Assembly (NCBI GenBank): GCA_025200525.1
Contig: CM045770.1
Location: forward strand, 122,861,429-122,925,428
Length of the DNA: 64,000 bases
DNA from: Camellia lanceoleosa
Taxonomy: Eukaryota > Streptophyta > Magnoliopsida > Ericales > Theaceae
Direction of reading: 5' to 3'
Position numbers and translations under genes: made by a program. Positions 19,768 through 29,100 of the stretch are shown here, piece after piece. Each line of letters opens with the position of its first letter. Within the stretch, counting starts at the first letter, position 1. A model generated the notes under the pieces. That model saw nothing but the letters and a program-made list of their open reading frames with translations, did not search any database and was not told the DNA's origin.

Positions 19768-22700
19768 ATGGCAGGTTATCTTCCTCATGGTGGAGGTCCT
19801 CTAGGCGCCAAGGGCGAGCTGGACATCATGTCCTTGCCTCCGAGGATCCGCCCCTTTGATCCTAAGAGGTACGACCCTCCGGAGCACATCCTTCTCGTGA
19901 GTACTTTCTACCATTTTACGGATTTTGATCATCGGGCGCCCGCAGATCTGCTATTACGGGAGCCAGAGTCCCACCTCTCTCACCAGGCACGAGAGGTACG
20001 TACTTCATTTTTATATTTTCTGTAATGTATTCTGCGTTTTCTATCCATTTCCTGCTTTCGCTATATATGTTCATCTGCTTATTCTGAACACATTCACACG
20101 TCATCCGGTCCACTTTGGCACACAACTTATTTTGAACGCTTAGTCTATAACATGGCATTCTATTTGTATTTTGAACACACAGCTCAAGCACCTGAATTTC
20201 TGAACACACAGCCCACAGTTTTCTGAAATCTGAACACGTAGCCTAAACTCTTGATTATGAACACGCAGCCCATAGTTTTCTGGAATCTGAACACGCAGCC
20301 CAAACTCTTGATTATGAACACGCAGCCCATAGTTTTTTGAAATCTGAACACGCAGCCCAAACTCTTGATGTGAACACACAACCCACAGTTTTTGAAATCT
20401 GAACACGCAGTCCAAACTCTTGAAGTGAACACTCAGCCCACAGTTTTTGAAAGTTGAACACGCAGCCCAAACTCTTGAAGTGAACACATAGCCCACAGTT
20501 TTTGAAAGTTGAACACGCAGCCCAAACTTTTGATTATGAACACACAGCCCATAGTTTTCTGGAATCTGAACACGCATCCCAAACTCTTGAAGTGAACACA
20601 CAGCCCACAGTTTTTGAAAGTTGAACACGCAGCTCACACACTTCAATCCTAAACACACAACTCATATACTTTATGTTGAACACGCAGCTCACATACTTCA
20701 ATTCTGAACACACAACTCATATACTTTATGTTGAACATACAGCTCATTCATTGCATTTGCACACAGCTCATACTGAGCACGCAGTCCACAACATTGTATC
20801 TGATTTGATTTGCACACAGCTCGTACTTTCATTTTGAAACTGAATACATCTATTCATTCTGAATGCAGGTATCTTCTCGTGTTACACGAGGCTATGGCTC
20901 AATCATCGCCAGGGAGTGGTACGCAGAGCTCCCAGAGTCCGTTCGCGATCTGGTTGACCAAGCAAGGTTTGGACCCTTCTGCGCGGGGATATCACGTTAT
21001 CCTGCAAGTAGGACCCTGATGGGGGCACTCGTGGAGAGATAGTGGGACACCACCAACTCGTTCCACTTCTCAGCTGCCAAGAATATGACGATGACCCCAT
21101 TCGACTTCGTGATGCTGACGGGCCTTGATTCGGCTGGCCGACCGGTCCCCTACGACGAGAATATGGGTGAGTGAGAGGCTGCCTGGATTTATCTGTTAGG
21201 AGCCCGTCCACCGATTGACAGATCATCGGGCAGAGTTAGGTACACTTGGTTTTCCATACATTTCAGAGAGACTGTGCCTGAGACTCTTGAGGAGATAGAG
21301 CAATACGCTCGAGGGTTTTTGATGTTCCTTCTCGGGACCACTTTGTTCTCCGATAGGGAGAACACCGTTGGACTTTATCTACTGAGTGCTCTGGTAGACC
21401 TATCACAGTCGGCCCAAGATGATTGAAGGCGCGGCCTTGCTACCTCTGCTATATGAGTGCGACCTCCCGCGGGTAGGGGAACATTGTCGGCGGCTATTGG
21501 AGAGCTTGAGAGGTACTTTCTGCCCCCTTGATTTACATTTCTGCTTTTCATTATCTGTACACTGCACACACGGCACACTTTACATTCTGTACTTTGTACT
21601 CCGCTCTCAGCATTCTGCATTCTTTGTACATTCTGTATTCACATTCTGCACTCAGCATTCTGTATTTTGATGGCTATTGCCCTATTTTCCACAGCTATGG
21701 GTTTTCGCGTACTTTCTGACACTAGCCCCAGAGCTCGAGGTGGAGGAGCCTCTTGTGATCCCTTACTCGCTCGTATTTGAGGGCAGTACCGGCCGAGAGC
21801 TTGGGAGACTCTGCCCTACCTGCGGCAGTTCTTCGATACAGTGCGGACGACCGAGGTAATTCAAAACTCTTAGTTCTTCATGTTTTCATTTTTTATTCAT
21901 CTTGCACATTTACGATTTCTAATCGGCTTATGCATTGGTTATCTGCAGATCACATGGTAGCCCTGGGCGCCCTTGGATGGAGATACTCGATTTCAGTTTC
22001 CTGGGGCATGGGCCGCTTCTCGGTATAGGATCCTATTTGAGGGGCCAGCTGGCAAGGCCTGGTTTCTGGGGGACCGCTTCATGCGCCAGACGATGGGCTA
22101 CCTTGAGCAGAGTGTCCCTGCAGCACCTCTAAATGACATGCGGTCCACTGAGGGACTCACTCCCCAAGAGGTTGATTTGGTTATGCTGGGCACTGATGTA
22201 GTTCTACATTTGGAGGAGGGGAGTACGCGACCTACCGTCATACATACTTGATGCCCCTATTGACAGGTGTTCGCACTCCCACAAGGAGGTCTGCTGGCAT
22301 GCCATCATCGAGTCGAGTCCGGGCTACAAATGCTCCTTCGACCCGCAGGGCTGGTACATCGAGAGGTGGGGCTGGACTGGTTACTCCGATTCCTTCGACT
22401 TAGTAGCACGCCGGGTGGCTAGATCTTCCGATCGAGTTGACTAGATGGCGATATGGGTCACCTTACCAGATTCCATTGGAGCCCCCAGTGCCTGATCACC
22501 GATACATCAGAGACCCTGACTCGTCACTGGTATGCTTTACAGTTTTGATTTATCACTCAGATATTTGGACATTTATTCATTCACTGATAACTTGTACTTG
22601 CATCTGCAGCCCCCCATCGAGTACATGGATAGGATGCTCGGAGTGATGGCCTTGCCCGAGGGCATGGTTCTGCGGAGGGAGACACAACTATTCATTGTCG

Positions 22701-23235
22701 GCGTCTCGGTGCTTTTCAATTTCCTTGCATTTATCATACTTTTGATGACATGCTGTATTTACCCATTTCACTGCATTGCTTGACTATATGCGTAGAGCAC
22801 ATCTGACACACACCACATTCATATACTATATCTGCATACATCCACTAAATGTAGCTTTCTTGTCTCTACATCTGATATACATATTGGCTAATGTATTCAA
22901 TTTGCACTATTTCTTTTCAGATGCCTCCGCTACAGACTGAGCCACAGGCTAGGCCATCTAGGCCTTCTCAGGGAACTGGGAGAGGGGGTTCGACTCGCAG
23001 CCGAGGTGGACGTAGAGCGCCTGTCATAGAGGAGGAGTCCAGCGAGGAGGAGGAGCCTGCGCATCCCCAGTCAGAGACATCCGCTGACAGAGAGTATGAC
23101 TCTGAGTCCGGTTTTGAGGGCGGAGGTGATGCTGAGGAGGGTTCTAAGGAAAGCAGCTCCGATTCAGATGATGATGATGGTGCAGAGGTTGTTCCGCAGA
23201 AGAGGACGAAGAGGGCCTCTTATTCCTGCGCTTGA
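19768..23235 (+). pseudogene. Plant mobile domain (PMD) gene, six exons, antisense cargo of element B, decayed
   Basis: Exon model: 19,768-19,995, 20,869-21,512, 21,695-21,855, 21,949-22,529, 22,610-22,708, 22,921-23,235, all with GT-AG borders. Exon 2 (644 nt) and exon 5 (99 nt) equal those of the element A gene in length. Motifs: AREWYAELPESVRDLVDQ, a WDTTNSFHFSAAKNM block, MTPFDFVMLTGLDS, then WVFAYFLTLAPE-like and ITW-PWAPLDG segments. The last exon encodes an Arg/Gly/Ser stretch, an acidic tail rich in EEE, SSDSDDDD, and a terminal basic KRTKR that may be a nuclear signal. Stops: two TGG codons became TAG and TGA in exon 2, a third lies at the DW position (near 21,421), and a CAG became TAG at the start of exon 4. 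All four are transitions, and exon 3 is one base shorter than in A. It probably once encoded a nuclear protein; the role in the element is unknown. Confidence 0.82.
20165..20790. repeat. Tandem repeat in intron 1 of the PMD gene of element B
   Basis: About ten copies of a 55-58-base composite unit: 'ctgaacacgcagcccaaact', then 'cttgat', then 'gaacacgcagcccatagttt'. The unit is unrelated to the 108-base unit in the same intron of element A. The array lies between the donor at 19,996 and the acceptor at 20,868. The long minus-strand frame with repeating Cys-Val residues is a periodicity artefact. Confidence 0.88.
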
Positions 23236-23574
23236 TAGCACTGATGTAGCTGTTCCTACTTTATTTTCCATTTTTACTAGTAGTTGTAGCACATTGTACA
23301 TTGTTAGGTAGTTTTATTTTCTGTAAAACCTATACCCTTGTTGTAAAATGTTGTAACAAACGAAGCATGATGGAATGAAACAGCTTTTTGAAAAAGTGTT
23401 GTATTTTATGTTCTTAGTATTGCATCGCATCATTTTGCACAAAAATGAAATTGAATGAAAATTGAGCATCGTACATTACCAAGTCAGGTAGTGAACCGAC
23501 GCAACAAACTAAACAACTTAACTTACTAAGAAACAACAAAACCTTAGCACGTTTTATAACTCGATAAGCAAAAC

Positions 23575-23785
23575 ACGACAATGTTGATTAAACAAAGAGT
23601 AACAACTCGATGTACAAAGACTCGATGACTCGATAAAACTTAACAACTCGATAAACTGAACAACTCGACTCGATAAGCGAAACTCAACAACAACTCGATA
23701 AACAAAGCTCGACAACAACTCGATAAACAAAGCTCGACAACAACTCGATAAACAAAACTCAACGACAACTCAATAAACAAATGCA
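23575..23785. repeat. 24-base tandem repeat downstream of the PMD gene of element B
   Basis: About six to eight copies of 'caactcgataaacaaagctc' plus 'gaca', degrading at both ends. It lies between the PMD stop (23,235) and the DUF7745-like ORF (24,120). Confidence 0.8.
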
Positions 23786-23918
23786 ATTCGGACAAAACGG
23801 GCGATGGAATGTGTCTGAGATAGAGGGAAACGCGGACCTTCGACACTTCCAACACATGGAAAAGCTAGGAGCCCTCTTTTAGAAGCTATGACAAGACCAA
23901 AGCCCTGCTTTTCTCCAT

Positions 23919-24119
23919 GGCCGACCACCCAAGGAGGCTGGCCGACTAGCTGCTTTCCTTGGAGACTAAAGTGGTGGTCGGCCTACCAGAAAAAGTGGTC
24001 GGCCGACCACCTGGTTTGGCGACCACCAGATTTTTGACACGTGTCCCCAAACAGTGCCTTATCCTCTATAAAAGTTCCAGCATCGTGATTCTTTCATTTC
24101 ATCTTAGTTTTGCATCAAA
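23919..24119 (+). promoter_or_regulatory. Promoter of the DUF7745-like antisense ORF of element B
   Basis: Motif cluster: ggccgaccaccc (23,919), ggctggccgact (23,936), gtggtggtcggcc (23,971) and the palindrome ggtcggccgacc (about 23,998-24,009). A TATAAAA box follows at 24,067-24,073, about 60 bases after the palindrome, and the ATG at 24,120 is about 50 bases downstream of it. This is the clearest promoter in the antisense cargo. Confidence 0.6.
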
Positions 24120-24746
24120 ATGGAGGCATTCCTCATTGAAAATCTCGCAGCTTGGATTGCTACTTTAGACGGCTCGAAAAAGTTAAACTTCCGGGGCTTC
24201 GGCTTGAATGCACTATTCACGTTGAGCCGCACTCCGCTGTATCTTCCCTTTCTCCATGCCGTGGTGAGGTTTTGGAATCCGATAACACATGTCTTTAGTT
24301 TTGATGGGCAAGAGGTGTGTCCTACCTTCGAAGATTTTCAAGCTTTGATGGAATCCGAGCGCAGTGAAGAAATCTTGCCCCAGTTTTGCTTCAGCCACAC
24401 CCAAGCTTTAGGATGGATGTGTGGGCTTACTATGCATGACGCTAGGTCTTTGATTTGCAACGGGTAATTGGACATCTTCAGCTTGATTTATCGCTCGATG
24501 CCTAAATCACATGGCGACCATCATTGGCAAGGTTTTCAGCGTCATGCCCTTTGCTTGTGCATGCTATCACACTTTTTGCTTGCCTTAGGCTTCGGAGGAT
24601 CTAGTGTCCAGTTGATCGAGGTTGCCCAAGGCTTAAAGGAGGGCAAAAGCTGCATTGCCATGTCATTGGCCGAGACATTAATGGGCTTGGATGCTTTTCA
24701 TCACCGAGAGACAACCAAATTTGTGGGGAGTCCACTACTGTTGTAG
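24120..24746 (+). pseudogene. DUF7745-like ORF, second antisense cargo gene of element B
   Basis: DUF7745 proteins are plant proteins of unknown function that commonly accompany Tat-type retrotransposons. The 5' part (115 codons) has the pattern FLHAVVRFWNPITHVFSF followed by PTFEDFQALM, matching the domain's 'FWDP...F.FG...PT.EE' core as I remember it. After a stop at 24,465-24,467 the same frame continues for 92 codons, with an AMSLAETLMGLDAFHHRE motif and FVGSPLLL, matching the family's 'LAET...L..CRR...F.GC..LL'. It stops in the pyrimidine-rich start of the 3' module, so the C-terminus is missing or was never present. Element A lacks this ORF. I judge the family from motif order only. Confidence 0.6.
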
Positions 24747-25931
24747 GTAATGTTCCCACCCTTCCTCACATATATATTGCTCACATCACTCGTCCTTCAG
24801 ACTCAATTTTTTCTCTTGAAACCCTTTTCTCACTTTTCTCTCATCGTACACCTCTCTATTTTTTAATCTCTCATTTTTCATCCCTCCCCGGGTGTGGTTG
24901 ATGGATAAGTTGCAGGTTGTGGACTCTTGCCCGGCATAATCAGCTCGTGGCTACTTCTTCTGACGTCGTCTAGTCGATTCCCTGGATGAGGGATATTGGT
25001 TTGACTGGATGTGCAATTTGTCCGCAGACCGCATTGCATGGCGCTGTCCTTGGCTCAATCTACCGGCAATGAGCTATAGCATGTCCTGGCAGCTTGGGAT
25101 TCAGTTGATTGGCCTGACACACTGCATGTTCTACTTTCCTTTCCGGTTCTAGCGCCAGTTCAGCCATGATCAAAGTTGCCCACCAGAGGGGATAGAGTAC
25201 CCTGCTGCATTCCCGGTCTGAGGTGCATAGCTTGCTCGGTATGCCACAGCATGGAGGACGAGAGAACTCTTGGCCCCCTGCTCACACTTTCAGTTGAACT
25301 TTGTCTAATGAGTGCATAGATTGGCTCAATGAAGAGGCACAGATTGGGCCCACTTTGGCGTTAGAAGCTTCGACCGGCTCTGGAATGGGGCGCAAGAACA
25401 CCTGACTTAGCTATGCCCCAGATTTATTGCTTTATTAGTGCTTTCAAGTTTTCTTTATGAATGTAACCAAAAGCAATTTCAATTTGTATGCAAGAGCAAG
25501 AGGACTCTGTATTGAAATAAATAAAATTAAAGGTTGTGGGTACTGAAAATTTCCCGTTTGGTCCAAAAATGGTCTAAGTTATAAAAAGATTAATTTGAAC
25601 AAAATCAAATTTTATTAAAACTTTTCAAAACCATTTTCGACATGGATCAGAACTAGACATGCCTGAGATCTGTCACTGAGATGCACATCCCCGGATCCCA
25701 GCAACTGGAAAGTTGCCCCTAGTCTGAATAACATTGTACCGGAGATCACAACCGAAGCTCTTGAATGCTGAATAGACAAAGATGACAGAGATAATCAAAT
25801 GGACAAAGTTGATCGGGGAAAAGTTTATGGCTGAACTTCAGGATGAAGCTGCCTACGTATCCCAAAGATGGAAATCAACCCTTAAGTAGTTCAGGCTTAG
25901 GTTCACTCATGTATTAACCTTCACCTTTTAC

Positions 25932-25981
25932 GCTCTAACTTTTGCCAAGGCCGCCCTTTGCGGGTTTTTAACCTTGCGAAC
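25932..25981 (-). other. Conserved hairpin, copy 1, element B
   Basis: The outer stem is CAAGG (25,946-25,950) with CCTTG (25,972-25,976). The inner stem is GCCC (25,953-25,956) with GGG (25,962-25,964). It corresponds to copy 1 of element A. Confidence 0.6.
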
Positions 25982-26010
25982 TCAGTTTTTGTAATTTTAA
26001 ATTTTTCATG

Positions 26011-26057
26011 TTCTAACTTTTGCCTAGGTTGCCCTTTCGGGTTTTTGGCCTAGCAAG
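26011..26057 (-). other. Conserved hairpin, copy 2, element B
   Basis: The outer stem is CTAGG (26,024-26,028) with CCTAG (26,049-26,053). The inner stem is GCCC (26,031-26,034) with GGG (26,039-26,041). In element orientation it starts about 8 bases after the integrase stop at 26,062-26,064. Its outer stem differs from the matching copy in element A (CTGGG/CCCAG) by a paired change. Confidence 0.62.
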
Positions 26058-26061
26058 CCTC

Positions 26062-27330
26062 TCAGGGGTAATATTTCTTCAACTTGTCCATGTTGATCGG
26101 CTGTGAGAACTCTAGGCCATTTAGGTCCATCAGAACGACAGCTCCACTTGACCAGATAGACTTGATGATGTAAGGACCAGTCCAATTCGGTCTGAACTTG
26201 CCCCTAGGGTCGTGGATGGGAGCTTGGTTGTCTTTGAGCGCCAAATCCCCTTCTTTCAAATTCCGAGACTTAACCTTCTTGTTGAAAGCCTTGGCAATTC
26301 TACGCTGATAACCTTGAACATGGTATAGTGCTTTCAGTCTTCTTTCATCAAAGAGCATGAGTTCTTCAAATCTGCTCTGCTGCCAATCTGCTTCGGCTAT
26401 CTGACACTCAGCCAGCACTCTCAATGACAGGACCTCAATTTCGATAGGTAGAACGGCCTCCATCCCATAAACCAATGAATATGGAGTCGCTTCAGTAAAT
26501 GTTCTAATTGAAGTCCAGTAGCCCCATAGAGCAAATGGCAACTTATCTGGCTAGTCTTGGTAGGTTTCCACCATCTTCTGCAAAATGTGTTTGATATTCT
26601 TGTTGGCGGCCTCAACTGCTCCGTTGGTCTGTGGCCGATATGTGGATGACTTGTGAAAAGCCACGTTGTATTTTTCCAACAAGTCAATCACTTCATTCTT
26701 GAAGTGGGAACCGTTATCTGAAATGATCTCGTTTGGGACCCTGTAGCAACAGATGATGTTATTTCTGATGAACTTTGCAATGTGTGAAGCCTTCAACACC
26801 GCGTAAGATTGGGCCTCAACCCACTTTGTGAAATAGTCTATCGCGACCAGAATGAACTTATGGCCATTAGACCCTTTCGGAGTGACAGCCCAATCACATC
26901 GATTCCCCAAACTGAAAATGGCTATAGTGAAGTCATATTGTACAGCTTCGACGGCGGGATATTCATGCGGTTTGCATGGATCTGACATTTGTGGCATCGC
27001 CACACAAAGCCGATACAATCCTCCTCTATGGTGGACCAGTAGTAACCCTGTCTGAGAATTTTCCGGGCTAGCATCACCCCGTTCATGTGCGCTCCGCACT
27101 CTCCTCCATGGATGGCCTCCATCAGGCTCTTCAATTCTTCGATGTCAACACACAGTTTATGCATTCCCAGATGACCACTCTTGTACAGTTTACCTCCACA
27201 GATAATGAATTGAGCAGCCATTCTTCTGATTGCCCTCTTATCCTTGGTATTTGCCCTTGGTAGATACGCTTCTTTCTCCAAGAAGTTCCAGACATCGTAA
27301 TACCAAGGGTTCTTATCTTGAACCTCATCT
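26062..27330 (-). pseudogene. Integrase of element B (Tat lineage), frameshifted
   Basis: Integrase inserts the cDNA into the genome. An HHCC-type N-terminal zinc domain is visible (HGGECGAHMN ... CHKCQ). The catalytic core shows KGSNGHKFILVAIDYFTKW, SDNGSHFKN and NGAVEAANKN, so the second Asp and the Glu are present. The stretch around the first catalytic Asp (NRCDWAVTPKG) is altered. The C-terminal domain (GPYIIKSIWSSGAV, ending KLKKYYP) precedes a stop at 26,062. The frame is broken at about 26,922-27,000 and 26,545-26,551. It is the last domain of pol, followed directly by the hairpin module. Confidence 0.85.
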
Positions 27331-27399
27331 ATAGTAGCAATCGACTCGTAGGCTGGCGCAAATTTCTGGTCAATGATGATCGGACGCATCCGGACTCCA

Positions 27400-27730
27400 A
27401 AAGAAATGTTTATCATAGAAGATAGAGTTGCGAGTGCATCTGTGAACCTATTGTTCTTCTTTGACTTTCTAGTCTCATTTCGCTTGAGATACAACAAAGT
27501 TCGAGTCCCCGATGACGTCCAACTATTTTGCCCCTAGTTCCAGGGCTGCTTCTAAACCAGCAATGCATGCTTCATACTCTGCTTTGTTGTTCAAGACCTT
27601 GAACCTGAGTTTAAATGCTAGAGGGATACGGGACTTGTCGGGTGCTATCAGCAACACCTCTATTCCATACTCGTACTAGTTTGACGCTCCATCAAAGTAC
27701 ATCGTCCAAAACTCATCGTCGATATGCAAA
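27400..27730 (-). pseudogene. Archaeal-type RNase H domain of element B
   Basis: The segments FDGASN, then PLAFKLRFKVLNNKAEYEAC with AGLEAALELG, then VIGDSNFVVSQAK carry the Asp, Glu and Asp of an archaeal-type RNase H. This second RNase H between the RT-linked RNase H and integrase is the hallmark of Tat elements (Ogre, Retand and relatives). Several in-frame stops (after GASN, after ELGAK and after VSQAK) interrupt it. Confidence 0.82.
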
Positions 27731-29100
27731 ATGACCTCGTTTGGGAATAAGTACTGAACTGCTTCACCTCCTTCCACTGGATGATCGGCTAAGAACTCCG
27801 CTACCACTCTCCCCTTAATTGACTTGCGCGTCATATATTTTAGATCGAATTCGGAAAGCAACAGCAACCAACGAGCTAGCCTACCCGTAAGTGCCGGTTT
27901 CTCGAAGAGATATTTGATGGGATCTAATCTTGAAACCAACATTACGGAGTGAGCTAACAGGTAGTGCCGCAGCTTCCTGGTAGCCCATACCAAGGCCAAA
28001 CAAGCCTTCTTGAGTGGAGTGTAGCGGGTCTCGTAATCCAACATCTTCTTGCTCAGATAGTAGATAGCTTTCTCTACTTTATCCTCTGATTCCTGCGCAA
28101 GCATGCAGCCTATCGTAGTTTCAGTCACTGAAAGGTACAAAATCAACGGTTTTCCCAGCTCGGGCGGTGACAACACAGGTGGGTTCTGTAAGTATTCCTT
28201 GATCTGTTCAAAAGCAGCTTGGCATTGGCTGTCCCATTGGAATTTCTTTCCTTTCTTCAGGAGACCAAAAAGTGGTTCACAAGTCAAAGTTAATTTTGAG
28301 ATATACCGTCTTATGAATTGTAGTTTACCTAGAAAGCCTCGCACATCCTTTTCAATCCTCGGTGGTGGCATTTCTAAGATGGCCTTGATTTTGGAAGAGT
28401 CGACTTCGATACTTCTCTGTGTAATGAGAAACCCCAGCATTTTCCCTGCCGTAACACCGAACGTACACTTCTGAGGGTTCAACCGCAACCGAAATTCTCT
28501 GATCCTTTGGAAGAACTTTTGCAAGGCGGAGTAGTGGCCCTCTCTTTCTTTGGACTTGACAATCATGTCCTCTACGTACACCTCAACCTCTTTGTGGATC
28601 ATGTCGTGCAATATTATGGTCGCGGCTTGTTGATATGTAGCTCCAGCGTTCTTCAACCCAAATGGCATCACCTTGTAACAGTAAGTCCCCCACGAGGTGG
28701 TGAAAGCAGTCTTCTCCCAGTCTTCAAGTGCCATCACTATCTGATTGTAGCTTGAAAAGCCATCCATGAACGAAAGCAAAGCATGTCCTGCTGTGAAGTC
28801 CACTAATTCATGAATATGCGGCAAGGGAAAGTCATCCTTCGGACTAGCTCTGCTCAAATCCCTGAAATCCACGCATACCCGGATCCTGCCATCCTTCTTT
28901 GGCACCGGAATAATGTTGGCCAACCAAGTTGGGTATTCGGATACCAGCAGGAACCCTACGTCAATTTTCTTGGTGACCTTTTCTTTAATCTTGAGGGCCC
29001 AGTCCAGGCAGATCTTTCTGAGTTTCTATTTAACGGGTCGGGCCTCGGGTCAAGAGGGATCCGGTGCTGTACAATCTCAGGATCGATTCCAGGCATGTCT
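27676..29100 (-). pseudogene. Reverse transcriptase and RNase H of element B
   Basis: RT copies element RNA into cDNA and RNase H removes the RNA. The segments run VQHRIPLDPR (near 29,080), then, after a frameshift at about 28,930-29,030, NIIPVPKKDGRIRVCVDFRD, DFPLPHIHELVD, FSSYNQI, and the active-site box YVEDMIVKSK, where the canonical YVDD has Glu for the first Asp. FGLLKKGKKFQW and the RNase H segments (YLSVTETTIGCMLAQ, YETRYTPLKKACLALVWATR) follow. One frame of more than 400 codons survives from 28,923 to 27,676, unusually intact for a decayed element. The YVED change would be expected to impair polymerisation. Confidence 0.9.

Larger units (their letters stand above)
24747..26061 (-). 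other. 3' noncoding module of element B between integrase and the antisense genes
   Basis: Homologous to element A 5,376-6,660: 'cccacccttcc', 'gctcacatcactcg', 'ggttgatggata', 'cttcaggatgaagctgcctacgtatccc' and two 'ctctaacttttgcc' hairpin blocks. Pol (minus) and the cargo genes (plus) converge on it. No protein is recognisable. Confidence 0.65.

Noticed and set aside
20140..20658. Cys/Val-rich 172-codon minus-strand ORF
   Set aside because: It lies within the tandem repeat in intron 1 of the PMD gene of element B and is produced by repeat periodicity.
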